From assembly GCA_028704945.1 (NCBI GenBank), contig JAQWEL010000006.1, forward strand, positions 1 through 64,000: DNA of 64,000 nt, given 5' to 3'. This document shows, piece by piece, positions 16,993 to 25,959 of the stretch. A program made the position numbers and the translations under genes. A model generated the notes under the pieces. That model saw only the letters and a program-made list of their open reading frames with translations. It searched no databases and was not told the DNA's origin. This DNA is from Patescibacteria group bacterium. GTDB taxonomy: Bacteria > Patescibacteriota > Patescibacteriia > Patescibacteriales > Patescibacteriaceae. Position 1 is the first letter of the stretch, and every line of letters begins with the position of its first letter.

Positions 16993-17187
16993 CTATTCTT
17001 CAAACTCAAAGATTTCCTCTATGTTTGACTTAAGAGCTTTAGCTACTTTAAAAGCTAAATTTAATGAAGGATTGTATTTTCCTTGTTCTAAAAAAACAAT
17101 AGTTTCACGGCGAACTTCGGCTAAATTCGCTAATTCCTCTTGGGTGATATTTAATTTTGCTCTTAGTTCCTTAATTCTGTTTTTCAT
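16993..17187 (-). CDS. Small XRE-family transcriptional regulator
   Basis: 64 residues from ATG at 17185-17187. A single Cro/C1-type helix-turn-helix: IKELRAKLNITQEELANLAE, VRRETIVFLEQGKYNPSLNL, AFKVAKALKSNIEEIF, close to the YozG/YgzD-type minimal repressors. An upstream in-frame start (17235) would overlap the partner gene and is rejected. It sits 4 bases behind a DUF2178-like membrane protein; such XRE plus membrane-protein pairs are common, with the small repressor controlling its own operon. Confidence 0.92.
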   Translation of the reverse strand: MKNRIKELRAKLNITQEELANLAEVRRETIVFLEQGKYNPSLNLAFKVAKALKSNIEEIFEFEE

Positions 17188-17191
17188 AAAA

Positions 17192-17737
17192 TTAGCGGCA
17201 AGGCGCGGTTGGCGCTGGAAAATCGGGCTGGCCATGCTTTACCCATTGGCCATTTTGGCAAATCCAATTATCCTCCCCGCTTAAAACTCTGAGCGAAACT
17301 AACATAAATAAAACTATCAAAACTGCGCCAATAGCTATATACCATTTTTTATGTTTGCTTAATTGAATTTTTTGATAAAATTTAAAAATAATCGAATAGG
17401 CTATTAAAATACCAAAAATTGAAAACGACAAGGTATTAGCGATAATTTCATAAGCCGGGTTAGTATCTTTAATTCCTAAAAGAATAAACATAGCGCAAAC
17501 AGCCGTGTAGCAATATGCGGTTATAGTCCAGCGAGCAGCGTGTCCAGCCAGCGCATAGTCACGTTCATCCTCGGTAACTTCTTTTACCTTTTTCTTTAGA
17601 AACAATAAACCCAAAGTGGCTAAAGCCATGGCGATAATCGGAATTATATAATTCTTATTATTGACAGCGACACTAACTACGCTGGAAAGAATAATGATGA
17701 GAGCGATTCTAATCGCAAAAAATTGTTTGTTAGTCAT
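17192..17737 (-). CDS. DUF2178-like multi-pass membrane protein
   Basis: 181 residues with five predicted membrane helices (about 7-25, 30-46, 68-90, 99-122, 132-151). The conserved element VTEDERDYALAGHAARW between helices 2 and 3 matches DUF2178-type proteins, where a conserved DER motif is followed by a small-residue helix. The C-terminus ends in a Trp/Cys-rich tail (NWICQNGQWVKHGQPDFPAP). First gene of a two-gene unit with the XRE regulator. Biochemical role unknown. Confidence 0.8.
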   Translation of the reverse strand: MTNKQFFAIRIALIIILSSVVSVAVNNKNYIIPIIAMALATLGLLFLKKKVKEVTEDERDYALAGHAARWTITAYCYTAVCAMFILLGIKDTNPAYEIIANTLSFSIFGILIAYSIIFKFYQKIQLSKHKKWYIAIGAVLIVLFMLVSLRVLSGEDNWICQNGQWVKHGQPDFPAPTAPCR

Positions 17738-17837
17738 AATTTTATAATATTAATTATTTCTAACATAATGTTATATTATTCTAACAATATTGTCAAGAAC
17801 AATATTTAAAAGAATTTTTTACATTTTTTAAACTAAA

Positions 17838-17868
17838 ATAAAACACGGCCTAAACCGTGCTTTATTTA
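17838..17868 (-). terminator. Intrinsic terminator of the RRM gene
   Basis: Minus-strand AAAGCACGG / CCGTGTTTT stem, 6-base loop, then TATTTT. Confidence 0.88.
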
Positions 17869-17882
17869 ATATATTGGAGAAA

Positions 17883-18230
17883 TTACCAATTATTGTTTCT
17901 GCGTTCACCACCGCCGAATCCTCCGCGGCTACCGCCACGACTATCGCGATTAAAATTACCGCGTGGTCTGTCGGTTCTCGGTTCCTGAGGACGAGCCTCG
18001 TTAACAGAGACGGCGCGACCATCGAGCTCTTTACCATCAAACATGCTGATAGCATTCTGAGCTTCTTCTTCAGTAGACATTTCTACGAATCCAAAACCCT
18101 TAGAGCGTCCGGTCATTTTGTCAGTGATGACAATGGCGGAAGTCACAGTGCCAGCCTCTGAAAAAGCTTCTTCAAGCGCTTTTTGGCTGGTGTGATAAGA
18201 TAATCCGCCGACATACAACTTCTGAGACAT
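17883..18230 (-). CDS. RRM-domain RNA-binding protein with Gly/Arg-rich tail
   Basis: 115 residues. A single RNA recognition motif: RNP2 is KLYVGGL at the N-terminus and RNP1 is RSKGFGFVEM near residue 43, with the usual beta-alpha-beta-beta-alpha-beta spacing. The tail is RGG-like (RGNFNRDSRGGSRGGFGGGE). This is the architecture of the cyanobacterial Rbp proteins, which bind RNA and are often cold-induced. The approximately 115-base leader between promoter and start is unusually long for this window and could be regulatory. Confidence 0.95.
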   Translation of the reverse strand: MSQKLYVGGLSYHTSQKALEEAFSEAGTVTSAIVITDKMTGRSKGFGFVEMSTEEEAQNAISMFDGKELDGRAVSVNEARPQEPRTDRPRGNFNRDSRGGSRGGFGGGERRNNNW

Positions 18231-18353
18231 AACGTTTCCTTATACAAATTCAATTTAAATTAGCAAGTCGACCCTTTAAATTTTTCAAAACATTTCTTTT
18301 TCTTAGTGCTGTTGCACAAGGAAACATAAGTTATTGAACACTTGCTAATTGAC

Positions 18354-18382
18354 AATATAACCATAATTTATAGCTTTGTCAA
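18354..18382 (-). promoter_or_regulatory. Strong sigma-70-type promoter for the RRM gene
   Basis: Minus strand: TTGACA (18377-18382), 17-base spacer, TATATT (18354-18359). A start near 18347 leaves about 115 bases of untranslated leader. An 11-bp inverted repeat, AATTAGCAAGT at 18258-18268 and its complement at 18340-18350, brackets that leader, but its outer arm overlaps the predicted start point. Confidence 0.7.
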
Positions 18383-18447
18383 ATATTTTGACAATTCAAA
18401 CAATAACCTTATTTTAAACAAAAATAGCTTTAATTTTATAACTTAAA

Positions 18448-18639
18448 CTATTTTTTAACTTTAATGGTGTTATAAAGTTTAGAATTACTTAATCTATTTT
18501 TTATTTTATCTTGCAAAAGTAATCGGATACCTAAAAGTTCAAGCCCTAAAAAGATTATCCAACCGGCTGGAAAAAAGGGAATAAGATGCAAAATCAAACC
18601 TAAGATAATCAAAGTAATTCCAGCGATTTTTTTAAACAT
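18448..18639 (-). CDS. Small two-helix membrane protein
   Basis: 63 residues, mostly two hydrophobic helices: IAGITLIILGLILHLIPFF and PAGWIIFLGLELLGIRLLL, followed by a basic tail. The P(A)GW element between the helices resembles the PGPGW-type transmembrane family. It begins 20 bases after the zinc-ribbon protein gene on the same strand and is probably co-transcribed with it. Confidence 0.7.
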   Translation of the reverse strand: MFKKIAGITLIILGLILHLIPFFPAGWIIFLGLELLGIRLLLQDKIKNRLSNSKLYNTIKVKK

Positions 18640-18659
18640 AGACTTGCTGTCGGAGCTAA

Positions 18660-19199
18660 TTATTTTTTGGCTTTTTTAGAAGCAGCTTTAGTTTTAGTGG
18701 CAGCCTTTTTGACCGTCTTGGTTTTGGGCTTTTCCTCTAATTCTTCTTCCGGTATTTCTTCAACTTCAGTATCATCGACTAAAAAAGTAAGTGATCTTAA
18801 AATATCCAAAACTTCATCCAGTTTAGCATTCAAAGCTTCAAACTGAGCTGAATCTTGTCTGCTATTTTGTGGCATCTCATGTCTACTACCAGAAAAACTA
18901 GATTTTGAGAAGCTTCCTCTATCGTCTCGCTTGTTATAAGAACCGTCGTCTTGTTGCTTCTTAAAGCATTCTTTGCAAAGCACTGGTCTGTTATCGGTTG
19001 GTTTAAAAGGGACTCCGCAAGCCTTACCGCATTCGCTGCAAATCGTGCTGAACATTTCGCGTGAATCCGAACGTGAGTCTGAGCTTTTCTTAAAGCTGCT
19101 GCGTCCGGAACCGCCAAAACTCTTTCGGCCGGAATCTCTGTTAAAATCCCTACCACCACGTTTTGCTTTTGGTTTACTGTCGTGACTAAAATTTTTCAT
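18660..19199 (-). CDS. Zinc-ribbon (CxxC...CxxC) basic protein
   Basis: 179 residues. A zinc ribbon with two CxxC knuckles is visible: CSECGKACGVPFKPTDNRP and VLCKECFKKQ. It is flanked by a Ser/Arg/Gly-rich N-terminus (GGRDFNRDSGRKSFGGSGRS) and, after an acidic helix (FEALNAKLDEVLDILRSL and EVEEIPEEELEEKP), a Lys/Ala tail (KTKTVKKAATKTKAASKKAK). The layout suggests a nucleic-acid-associated protein; similar zinc-ribbon proteins are frequent in Patescibacteria. Function unknown. Confidence 0.8.
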   Translation of the reverse strand: MKNFSHDSKPKAKRGGRDFNRDSGRKSFGGSGRSSFKKSSDSRSDSREMFSTICSECGKACGVPFKPTDNRPVLCKECFKKQQDDGSYNKRDDRGSFSKSSFSGSRHEMPQNSRQDSAQFEALNAKLDEVLDILRSLTFLVDDTEVEEIPEEELEEKPKTKTVKKAATKTKAASKKAKK

Positions 19200-19325
19200 A
19201 ATGTTTATAAATTACAAAGTTTAATTTTTTATTTAACTTTAGCTGTATAAAAATTAACCATAACACTAAAACAATTATTTGTCCATTAACGTAAATAATG
19301 AGCTAAATTGACTCTATAAAAAATA

Positions 19326-19355
19326 AAAAGGGGCGGTTTTTAAGTATGCCCCTTT
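19326..19355 (-). terminator. Terminator overlapping the oxidoreductase stop codon
   Basis: AAAAGGGGC / GCCCCTTT hairpin. On the minus strand the 5' arm is within the last codons and the stop is in the loop. Confidence 0.6.
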
Positions 19356-20461
19356 AGTTCGTCCATGATTTTTTTTACAGTGGTTATTTCGGTTACGCGC
19401 CAAGCATTTGCTCCGGCAGTATATATGCCTTCTTCTCCGGAATTATAGCCGATAGAAGCTAACAATCCGTTACAAAGGCAAACAAAGTTATGATTATCAG
19501 TTTTAGCCGGACAAATTGTAAAATTTCCCTCTGCATCTTTTCTGAGTAAGTAACCTTTATCACAACGCAGTGGTCGCGTTGCTGATAAATGGGCTTGATA
19601 CATCGGAGAGCTTAAGACAACTCGAAAAGGCAATCCGCAAGGAGAGCAAGTGGATACTATTATATCCTCTGGTTTCGTGGCATTAACTATGGCCAGCTTA
19701 TATTCCAAACTAGCGTCAGACTCTTCTGTTGCTAAAAATCTGGTAGCCATCTGCACGCCATCAGCTCCGAGCGACATAATACGCAGAATATCTTCATGCG
19801 TATAAATACCGCCGGCAGCAATGACTGGGATGTTTCCATTTTCTTGAGCAATCTTTTTAATGTCTGGTAAAATAGCTTCTAACTGAAACTCCGATTTAGT
19901 TACTTGATCAACAGTGAAGCCAAGATGTCCGCCGGCTAAAGGCCCTTCCACAATAAAAGCGGCTAATTCGTAACCCATCTCTTTCCATTTGTTTTTTTTA
20001 AAGCGATGCAAAACGATGTTAGCTGTTCTGGCAGAAGAAACTATAACCGCGATAAAGGTTCGGTGAGGATGATCGATAATCGGCAAATTACCAATTAACC
20101 CGGCTCCGACTGAAATAAAGTCAATATTGGCTTCAACGCCCGCTCTAATCGAATCCTCATAATCTCTGGCAACGGCTACCATTACGTTTAAACCGATTAC
20201 TCCTGCAGGACTAAGCTTTCTAGCGGTTTCCACTTCAAGCAAGACTGCTTCATAAGTAGAAACTTTGCGTTTTAATTTTTGCGACCAAATTTCTCTAATA
20301 CCGACTGTTGTCAAAGTTCCGGCGCCGCCTTCATTAGCGACAGCGGCAACTAATCTGCTTAAAGAAATTCCAGCACCCATTGGCCCCAAAAAGAAAGGAA
20401 AGGTCAACTCACTGTTGCCAATTATTAATTTGGTCCAATCCTTGTTTTGTGTTGTTCTCAC
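19340..20461 (-). CDS. NAD(P)H-dependent flavin oxidoreductase / nitronate monooxygenase-like
   Basis: 373 residues with a TIM-barrel FMN fold of the 2-nitropropane dioxygenase/FabK type: PFFLGPMGAGISLSRLVAAV, VIGLNVMVAVARDY, DFISVGAGLIGNLP, GPLAGGHLGF, IPVIAAGGIYTHEDILRIM and LGADGVQMATRFLATEES are the successive phosphate- and flavin-binding segments. A C-terminal extension rich in Cys (CSPCGLPFR, CDKGYLL, CPAKTDNHNFVCLCNG) is not in typical FabK or nitronate monooxygenase and could bind metal. The stop codon lies in the loop of a GGGGC/GCCCC terminator hairpin (19326-19355). Enzyme specificity is open. Confidence 0.85.
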   Translation of the reverse strand: MRTTQNKDWTKLIIGNSELTFPFFLGPMGAGISLSRLVAAVANEGGAGTLTTVGIREIWSQKLKRKVSTYEAVLLEVETARKLSPAGVIGLNVMVAVARDYEDSIRAGVEANIDFISVGAGLIGNLPIIDHPHRTFIAVIVSSARTANIVLHRFKKNKWKEMGYELAAFIVEGPLAGGHLGFTVDQVTKSEFQLEAILPDIKKIAQENGNIPVIAAGGIYTHEDILRIMSLGADGVQMATRFLATEESDASLEYKLAIVNATKPEDIIVSTCSPCGLPFRVVLSSPMYQAHLSATRPLRCDKGYLLRKDAEGNFTICPAKTDNHNFVCLCNGLLASIGYNSGEEGIYTAGANAWRVTEITTVKKIMDELKGHT

Positions 20462-20617
20462 TTTACTCCCCTTTATTTTTAGTTTTTTATTGGTGACAAA
20501 AAATACCTTTTAAATCCTCCTTAACCACTACTAAAAAATATTATTAAAGAACTATAATCATAAAAAACATAACACAATTATCGTATTTATGTCAATTTAA
20601 TTTAGCTAAATAGGTCT

Positions 20618-20646
20618 TTGCAATTTTTTTTCAGGCGCTGTATAGT
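20618..20646 (+). promoter_or_regulatory. Sigma-70-type promoter for the IMPDH-family gene
   Basis: TTGCAA (20618-20623), 17-base spacer containing eight T, TATAGT (20641-20646). Start predicted near 20653, leaving a leader of about 27 bases with no clear ribosome site. Confidence 0.65.
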
Positions 20647-20679
20647 ATTACGGGTATTTACTAATCTTAAAATAAATTT

Positions 20680-21720
20680 ATGGCCAGAATCATTGGCAAA
20701 GGCTATTCCTTTAATGACGTTTTAATCGTTCCTAAATATAATAAAGTAATCTCAAGACACGACGTTAATTTCCAAACTAAAATCACTAAAAATCATACTA
20801 TTGATATTCCCATATTAGCAGCCAATATGGACACTGTCTGCGAATCAGCTATGGCTATTGCTATCGGGATACTGGGCGGACTTGGCGTCATCCATCGTTT
20901 TATGAGTCAAGAGTCGCAAGCTCAAGAAGTTAAAAAAGTTAAAGCTCAAGGACTTTTGGCTGGCGCTGCTATCGGCATCAAAGATTATGAAACGCGCGCC
21001 ACTGCTTTAGCCGAAGCAGGCGTTGATATTTTAGTCTTAGATGTAGCTCACGGACATTGCAAACGAGCTGGAAAAACCTTGGATTATCTTAAAGCGAATT
21101 ATCCGCAAATCGATGTCTTGGTTGGCAATATAGCTACCAAAGACGCGGCTGAATATTTTATCAGTAAAAAAGCCGACGGCATTAAAGTCGGTATCGGCCC
21201 AGGCTCAATGTGCATTACTCGACTAATGACTGGCGCCGGCGTGCCGCAAATTACAGCCATCATGGATGTCTACGAAGCATCTCAAGGACGAGTGCCGATT
21301 TGCGCTGACGGCGGCATCAAACAACCAGGTGATTTAACCAAAGCCATCGGCGCTGGAGCTGATACTGTTATGCTCGGCTCAATGTTTTCCGGGACCGATG
21401 AAGCACCGGGCGAAATCATTACTAAAGACGGCCAACAATTCAAAGAGTATCGCGGTATGGCTAGTTTTTCAGCCACTGTCAAAAAATTAAAATTAGACGG
21501 CAAAAAAATAGAAGAAGACATTCATGTTGAAGGCGAAGCGACTTTAGTGCCCTATAAAGGTTCTGTTACTAGGATAATCAATAAATTATTAGGTGGCTTA
21601 GCCTCTGGTATGACTTATATCGGCGCCACCAATATTGAACAGATCAAAGGTAAGGCTGATTTTATAGAAATCAGCAGCGCCGGCTATGGCGAGAGTGTGG
21701 CGCACGGATTAAATAAATAA
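20680..21720 (+). CDS. IMP dehydrogenase / GMP reductase family enzyme (CBS-less)
   Basis: 346 residues, a TIM barrel without the CBS pair found in most bacterial IMPDH. Key elements are [34 protein letters not shown], the active-site Cys loop [55 protein letters not shown] and YRGMAS. The Cys attacks C2 of IMP (IMPDH) or C2 of GMP (GMPR). GPGSMCITR and the CBS-less length are compatible with either; I cannot separate the two by eye. Isolated plus-strand gene with own promoter and terminator, next to no purine genes. Confidence 0.93.
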   Translation: MARIIGKGYSFNDVLIVPKYNKVISRHDVNFQTKITKNHTIDIPILAANMDTVCESAMAIAIGILGGLGVIHRFMSQESQAQEVKKVKAQGLLAGAAIGIKDYETRATALAEAGVDILVLDVAHGHCKRAGKTLDYLKANYPQIDVLVGNIATKDAAEYFISKKADGIKVGIGPGSMCITRLMTGAGVPQITAIMDVYEASQGRVPICADGGIKQPGDLTKAIGAGADTVMLGSMFSGTDEAPGEIITKDGQQFKEYRGMASFSATVKKLKLDGKKIEEDIHVEGEATLVPYKGSVTRIINKLLGGLASGMTYIGATNIEQIKGKADFIEISSAGYGESVAHGLNK

Positions 21721-21739
21721 ACCATCAATAAGGATAAAC

Positions 21740-21767
21740 AAAAAACGGACATCGTTGTCCGTTTTTT
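21740..21767. terminator. Bidirectional intrinsic terminator
   Basis: Perfect AAAAACGGAC / GTCCGTTTTT stem with a 6-base loop between two convergent genes (20680-21720 plus and 21778-22971 minus). Confidence 0.92.
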
Positions 21768-21777
21768 AGTTGTTAAA

Positions 21778-22971
21778 TTATTCACCAATCTTTATCTGAC
21801 TTAATGTCTTATTGGTAACGCCTAAGGCTAATTCCCGCATTATCCGTCTGGCATCGTCCGGGCGTCCAAGATAGTAAAGTTTCAAATCAATCGGGCTGAT
21901 AAAATAAGCCTTTCCGCTGTCTTCAACTTTTAACAAAATCATACCTGATAAACGTTTCTTATCTTTTGAAGATAAGCTTGTAAAATTTTTATTAGAAATT
22001 CCCAAAGATAGCTTACGCATTACTTTAAAAGCATCCTGAGGACAACCCAAATAATAACGTTGCAAATTCTTGGGATAAACATACCAAGCTCTGCCCAAGT
22101 CTTCAGTCTGGAGCAAAATTAATCCAGACAAACGGCGGCTTAAAGCTAAATTAACTGCGCCGAATCTTTCTTTTTCTTTTTTCAAAAAATTTTCTCGATC
22201 ATCATCGCACTTCTTGTCAGCAACACTTTGATAAGCGACTATAATTTTTTGCGGCGCTGAAGAATGTCCGGTTGAACTAAAAAATTTTAACCAAACTTCA
22301 TAATTACCAGTTGGACAATTACCCAAGGGACAGATGTTGATTGCTAAATTATTCTGAAAAGGAAAAATTGAAGCATTATCAAAATCAGATGTTAAGGAAA
22401 AGCTAACTCCTTTAACGTCTGAACCGCCACTTAATGGTATATTAATTTCAGCATTAGAACTTGAAACTATTAATTGATTATAGGCAACGGGTATATCGAT
22501 TGAAGCGCTCTGCGGATAAACAGGGACAACAGCCACCGAAGACCTGTTGGACGCGGTGGCTTCTTGCCAGTTAGTTTTAACAGCGCAATGATCACAAGAA
22601 AAATTAATTGTTCCTGATTCTGACCCTGTTGCTTGTCCAGAGAACAATCCATTGCTGATGGTTACGCCGCTAAAATTAATCCAACCTAAATTTTCTGACC
22701 AAGCTGAACCGCTTAAATTACCATGACCATCGTTCACGACTCCAGCGTTGCTGGGGCTTAAGTTGATCCAACCATAATTAGCGCTCCAAGCATAGCCGCT
22801 TAATAATGTATTAGAAACGGTTACTCCCCCGCCTTCAGGATTAAAATTAATCCAACCTAATTTATCTCCCCAAGCATATTTTAAAACACTATCAATATTT
22901 TCAACGGCATTAGCTGCCACTGGCAAAATCAATATTACAAATAACAAAAAATATTTTTTGAAGGTATGCAT
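21778..22971 (-). CDS. Exported protein with GYAWSxNxGWIN repeats and two KGxILLQ-type modules
   Basis: 397 residues. Signal peptide MHTFKKYFLLFVILILPVA ends at ANA. Three repeats follow (YAWGDKLGWINFNPEG, GYAWSANYGWINLSP, GSAWSENLGWINFSG), a beta-solenoid-like pattern I associate with Parcubacteria surface proteins. An Ig-like beta domain is in the middle, and two copies of the about 50-residue module end the protein (LSGLILLQTEDLGRAWYVYP... and LSGMILLKVEDSGKAYFISP..., each with YYLG and GI/GV-(S/T)NK). It lies 3 bases behind 22975-25785 and must be its operon partner. Confidence 0.85.
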   Translation of the reverse strand: MHTFKKYFLLFVILILPVAANAVENIDSVLKYAWGDKLGWINFNPEGGGVTVSNTLLSGYAWSANYGWINLSPSNAGVVNDGHGNLSGSAWSENLGWINFSGVTISNGLFSGQATGSESGTINFSCDHCAVKTNWQEATASNRSSVAVVPVYPQSASIDIPVAYNQLIVSSSNAEINIPLSGGSDVKGVSFSLTSDFDNASIFPFQNNLAINICPLGNCPTGNYEVWLKFFSSTGHSSAPQKIIVAYQSVADKKCDDDRENFLKKEKERFGAVNLALSRRLSGLILLQTEDLGRAWYVYPKNLQRYYLGCPQDAFKVMRKLSLGISNKNFTSLSSKDKKRLSGMILLKVEDSGKAYFISPIDLKLYYLGRPDDARRIMRELALGVTNKTLSQIKIGE

Positions 22972-22974
22972 AAC

Positions 22975-25785
22975 TTAATAGGTTTTACTGCCGACACTAT
23001 CACTACCAAAGGAATCAACCATATAGTGAAAATCGGTTTCAAGCAAATAAGCAGCGCTATTATAAGTATCTAAAACATTATTAGAATCTCTAAAAATCCG
23101 ACAAGACAACATGCTGGAAATATCTTTCCCTGACCCGTTCATATTAGGGAAATGAGCTATGATGTGCTTTTTTGAGCCAGACGCAGCAACAACGATTGAA
23201 TTAAGCGTGGTTGTGCCAATGTCACTATTAACATTATTCCAAACACATTCCATTCCCCAAACAACATTACCAGTATTGGCATCAGCTGGTACCCAATGAA
23301 TATGCGGATGCAAATCTGTTCCAGCTAACCAAGCATGTGGCAGTTGGACTGAAAAAAACAATTCTCTGGCCGTAGTGTTGGTTGGAAAAGAATATGCGTA
23401 AACACCTCGACTGCCAGCACCATTATTGGTAATTTGGACAAAAGTTGGGTCATTAGCACCGCCAGCCTTGCTTGTTTCCATTGGAACGCGTAAATCTTCC
23501 CAAGCGACAGCGCTGCCTGTTAAGCGAAGTGAGCCATTATTGCTAATTTTTAAATTACTAGTCGTGGTTCCAAAAGTTGTTTCGCCTGAAGAAGACATGG
23601 CTAAATAAGTTGCGCCTTTAGCTCCAACCTGCAATGGCTTTAACGAAGATCCGTTGGCCGTAACTGCACTAAACAAATAACCGGTGCCACTATTACTGGC
23701 AGTGTCAGATAAACTGAATAAATTATCAACGCCAGTTGCCGAACCAAAATTAAAGCTAGTTTTATAGTTGCTGAGATCTAAACTTAAGCTAGCGGTCGGG
23801 GTTGTTAAAGATGACCAAGCAGTTGAACCGCCCGAGCCTAAGCCAGCCACAAAATTACCTCTAGTCATTTTACGATAGCCAGAATCGGCTTGACTATAAA
23901 TCAAGACTTCATCAGTATTCGCGATAGCTGTTTCTGAACTTAAACTATGAAAATCATCGTCAGCTGGACGATTGGATAAATCACTATAATTCTTAGTAGC
24001 TAAATCAGCTAAGGAAGAACCGCTTTTGCTGACTTTTGACCAATCAATTGTTGTTGTTCCGTTAGTATTAATTTCTGAAATAATTCCAAACGCGCCAAGC
24101 TGCGTAGCCGTAACTTGATGAGGATTGCTATAATTAATTATATGACTATCTATTTGAGCGTGAGTGTTGGAGCCGATGTTAGATAATAAAAGATGATCGG
24201 TAATCCCGCCTGGAACTGCCGCCCACAAGACATTAGCTCCGTCAGTGGTTAAGAATTTACCATTATTACCTGTTTGCGAAGGAGCTGACTGATCAACCGT
24301 AACTTGATGAGGATTGCTATAATTAATTATATGACTATCTATTTGAGCGTGAGTGTTGGAGCCGATATTAGATAATAAAAGATGATCGGTAATCCCACCT
24401 GGAACTGCCGCCCACAAGACATTAGCTCCGTCAGTGGTTAAGAATTTACCATTATTGCCTGTTTGAATTGGCGCTAAAGCGTTAAACGCGGTGCTAGTTG
24501 TAGTCTGTCCGGTGCCGCCCTTATCAACGCTCAAAACACCGGTAAAATTATTTAAATTTAAGACAGATTGGTCAACTGAAAAAGCATTGCTAGCTAAATT
24601 TAAACCTGTGCCAGCCGTATATAAAGTATCAGAATCAGTACCCCAAACTGGCAAACCACTATTTATTTTTAAAACTTGGCCGGTTGAACCCGGACCAAGG
24701 CTGCTAAAAATATTCGTGCCGGAACCATAAATTAATTCTCCAGTGGAAATTGAACTCAAACCGGTTCCGCCATTACTTGGTAAAAGAGGTGTGCCGCCTA
24801 AATTATTCATCGACAACACACTCTCATTAATATTTAAAGACAATGTGTTATTGCTATCGTCATATATTTTATAAATTCCAATTCCATCATTAATGAGGGC
24901 TCCGACTCGATCATCTGATCGCTCATCAGTAAAATATAAATTTGTTCCTTCAGGGATGTCGGTTGTCGTTAAATCGACTGCGCCGGTTTTAGAATTAACA
25001 CTCGCAACAGAAGCTGGCGTTAATAATTCTATCCCATTACCTAAAGTGCTGGCCGGCAAACTTTGCAAAACATAAGTCTTATTATTGCTGGTGGCAACCG
25101 CCAGATCGCCAACCAAAGCTGATAAAGAAGTTAGATTGGCGGAGCTGGTAACAACAAAAGTGTTATTGACTGATATCTGATTTAATTGGTCAGTCGGTAT
25201 TTTACCGTCAGCGCCCAAAGTTGCCAAACCGTTAAGCTGGGCTTTTTGTAGAATAATGCGCTCATCAACTGATCCATTAAAATCAGAAATTTGATTGGCG
25301 TTCAAATTTAAACTGCTATCATTTACTTCCAATGCCCCGCTATTAATCACCAAATTATTATGCAACGCCAACGGAGATAGATTATTAGCGCTATTTGCAT
25401 ATAAAAGTTCACCGGCGCCTATCGTGCTCAACCCAGTTCCGCCTTTTAAAACGCTTAGGGTTCCATCAATATTATTTAATCCGACCGTTTCCCACGCCGG
25501 TAAATTACTATTAGAAATTTTAAAAAATTGGCCATTAGAACCACCGGAGCTTAAACCTGTTCCTCCTTGGCTGACTGACAATGGAGTTGTTAAGCCACTC
25601 AAAGAAGTGATGTCTGAATTTGCGCCAGCAGCTGAAGCTGGAGTAACCGTGCAATTAGTCGTCCCGGGATTGCAAGTCGGATTAAGTGTTTGACCGGGAG
25701 CATAAGGAGATGTTGGCGGAGCGGCTGCCGTTGAACTTGCTAACAAAAAACAAAAGACGAATAGCCAATAAATTTTTTTAGTCAT
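22975..25785 (-). CDS. Large exported fibre-like protein with phage tail-fibre-type C-terminus
   Basis: 936 residues. Signal peptide MTKKIYWLFVFCFLLASSTA. The long body is made of short repeats typical of trimeric fibres: LSVSQGGTGLSS, SVLKGGTGLST, LPSNGGTGLSSISTGELIYG and SVDKGGTGQTTTS. A 63-residue unit is tandemly duplicated (TDHLLLSNIGSNTHAQIDSH; see 24109-24467). The C-terminal about 150 residues (VQLPHAWLAGTDLHPHIHW, VVWGMECVW) resemble jelly-roll domains on phage tail or head fibres. Such modules on a secreted bacterial protein suggest a receptor-binding adhesin, which is inference. Confidence 0.85.
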   Translation of the reverse strand: MTKKIYWLFVFCFLLASSTAAAPPTSPYAPGQTLNPTCNPGTTNCTVTPASAAGANSDITSLSGLTTPLSVSQGGTGLSSGGSNGQFFKISNSNLPAWETVGLNNIDGTLSVLKGGTGLSTIGAGELLYANSANNLSPLALHNNLVINSGALEVNDSSLNLNANQISDFNGSVDERIILQKAQLNGLATLGADGKIPTDQLNQISVNNTFVVTSSANLTSLSALVGDLAVATSNNKTYVLQSLPASTLGNGIELLTPASVASVNSKTGAVDLTTTDIPEGTNLYFTDERSDDRVGALINDGIGIYKIYDDSNNTLSLNINESVLSMNNLGGTPLLPSNGGTGLSSISTGELIYGSGTNIFSSLGPGSTGQVLKINSGLPVWGTDSDTLYTAGTGLNLASNAFSVDQSVLNLNNFTGVLSVDKGGTGQTTTSTAFNALAPIQTGNNGKFLTTDGANVLWAAVPGGITDHLLLSNIGSNTHAQIDSHIINYSNPHQVTVDQSAPSQTGNNGKFLTTDGANVLWAAVPGGITDHLLLSNIGSNTHAQIDSHIINYSNPHQVTATQLGAFGIISEINTNGTTTIDWSKVSKSGSSLADLATKNYSDLSNRPADDDFHSLSSETAIANTDEVLIYSQADSGYRKMTRGNFVAGLGSGGSTAWSSLTTPTASLSLDLSNYKTSFNFGSATGVDNLFSLSDTASNSGTGYLFSAVTANGSSLKPLQVGAKGATYLAMSSSGETTFGTTTSNLKISNNGSLRLTGSAVAWEDLRVPMETSKAGGANDPTFVQITNNGAGSRGVYAYSFPTNTTARELFFSVQLPHAWLAGTDLHPHIHWVPADANTGNVVWGMECVWNNVNSDIGTTTLNSIVVAASGSKKHIIAHFPNMNGSGKDISSMLSCRIFRDSNNVLDTYNSAAYLLETDFHYMVDSFGSDSVGSKTY
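24109..24467. repeat. Tandem duplication, period 189 bp, inside the fibre gene
   Basis: About 167 bp starting GTAACTTGATGAGG at 24109 recurs from 24298 with only about three to four base differences; period 189 = 63 codons, so the frame is kept. The near identity indicates a recent duplication or ongoing homogenisation. Confidence 0.92.
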
Positions 25786-25899
25786 ATTGATAATGGCTTT
25801 AACCCTTAAATTAATTTAGTTAATTGGGTAAATTATATTATACCATATTTTAATAATGTTGACAAAATAAGTTGTATAGAACATTTATGACACCATAAT

Positions 25900-25928
25900 A
25901 AAAAAGCAGACAATTACGTCCGCTTTTA
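25900..25928 (-). terminator. Intrinsic terminator of the 40-aa gene
   Basis: Minus-strand AAAAGCGGAC...GTCTGCTTTT stem followed by TTATTAT, 30 bases past the stop. Confidence 0.75.
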
Positions 25929-25959
25929 AATTATAGGTAATCTAAAAATGATATAAACC

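Noticed and set aside
18258-18350. Riboswitch or thermosensor in the RRM leader based on an 11-bp inverted repeat
   Set aside because: The outer arm overlaps the predicted transcription start, so most of the stem may not be in the RNA; kept only as a note under the promoter.
24109-24467. CRISPR array
   Set aside because: The two 167-bp copies are coding, in frame and have no regular short repeats and unique spacers. No other array-like spacing was seen in the window.
25295-25693. Plus-strand ORF of 132 codons inside the fibre gene
   Set aside because: Low-complexity antisense of a Gly/Thr/Ser-rich minus-strand gene; no ribosome site.
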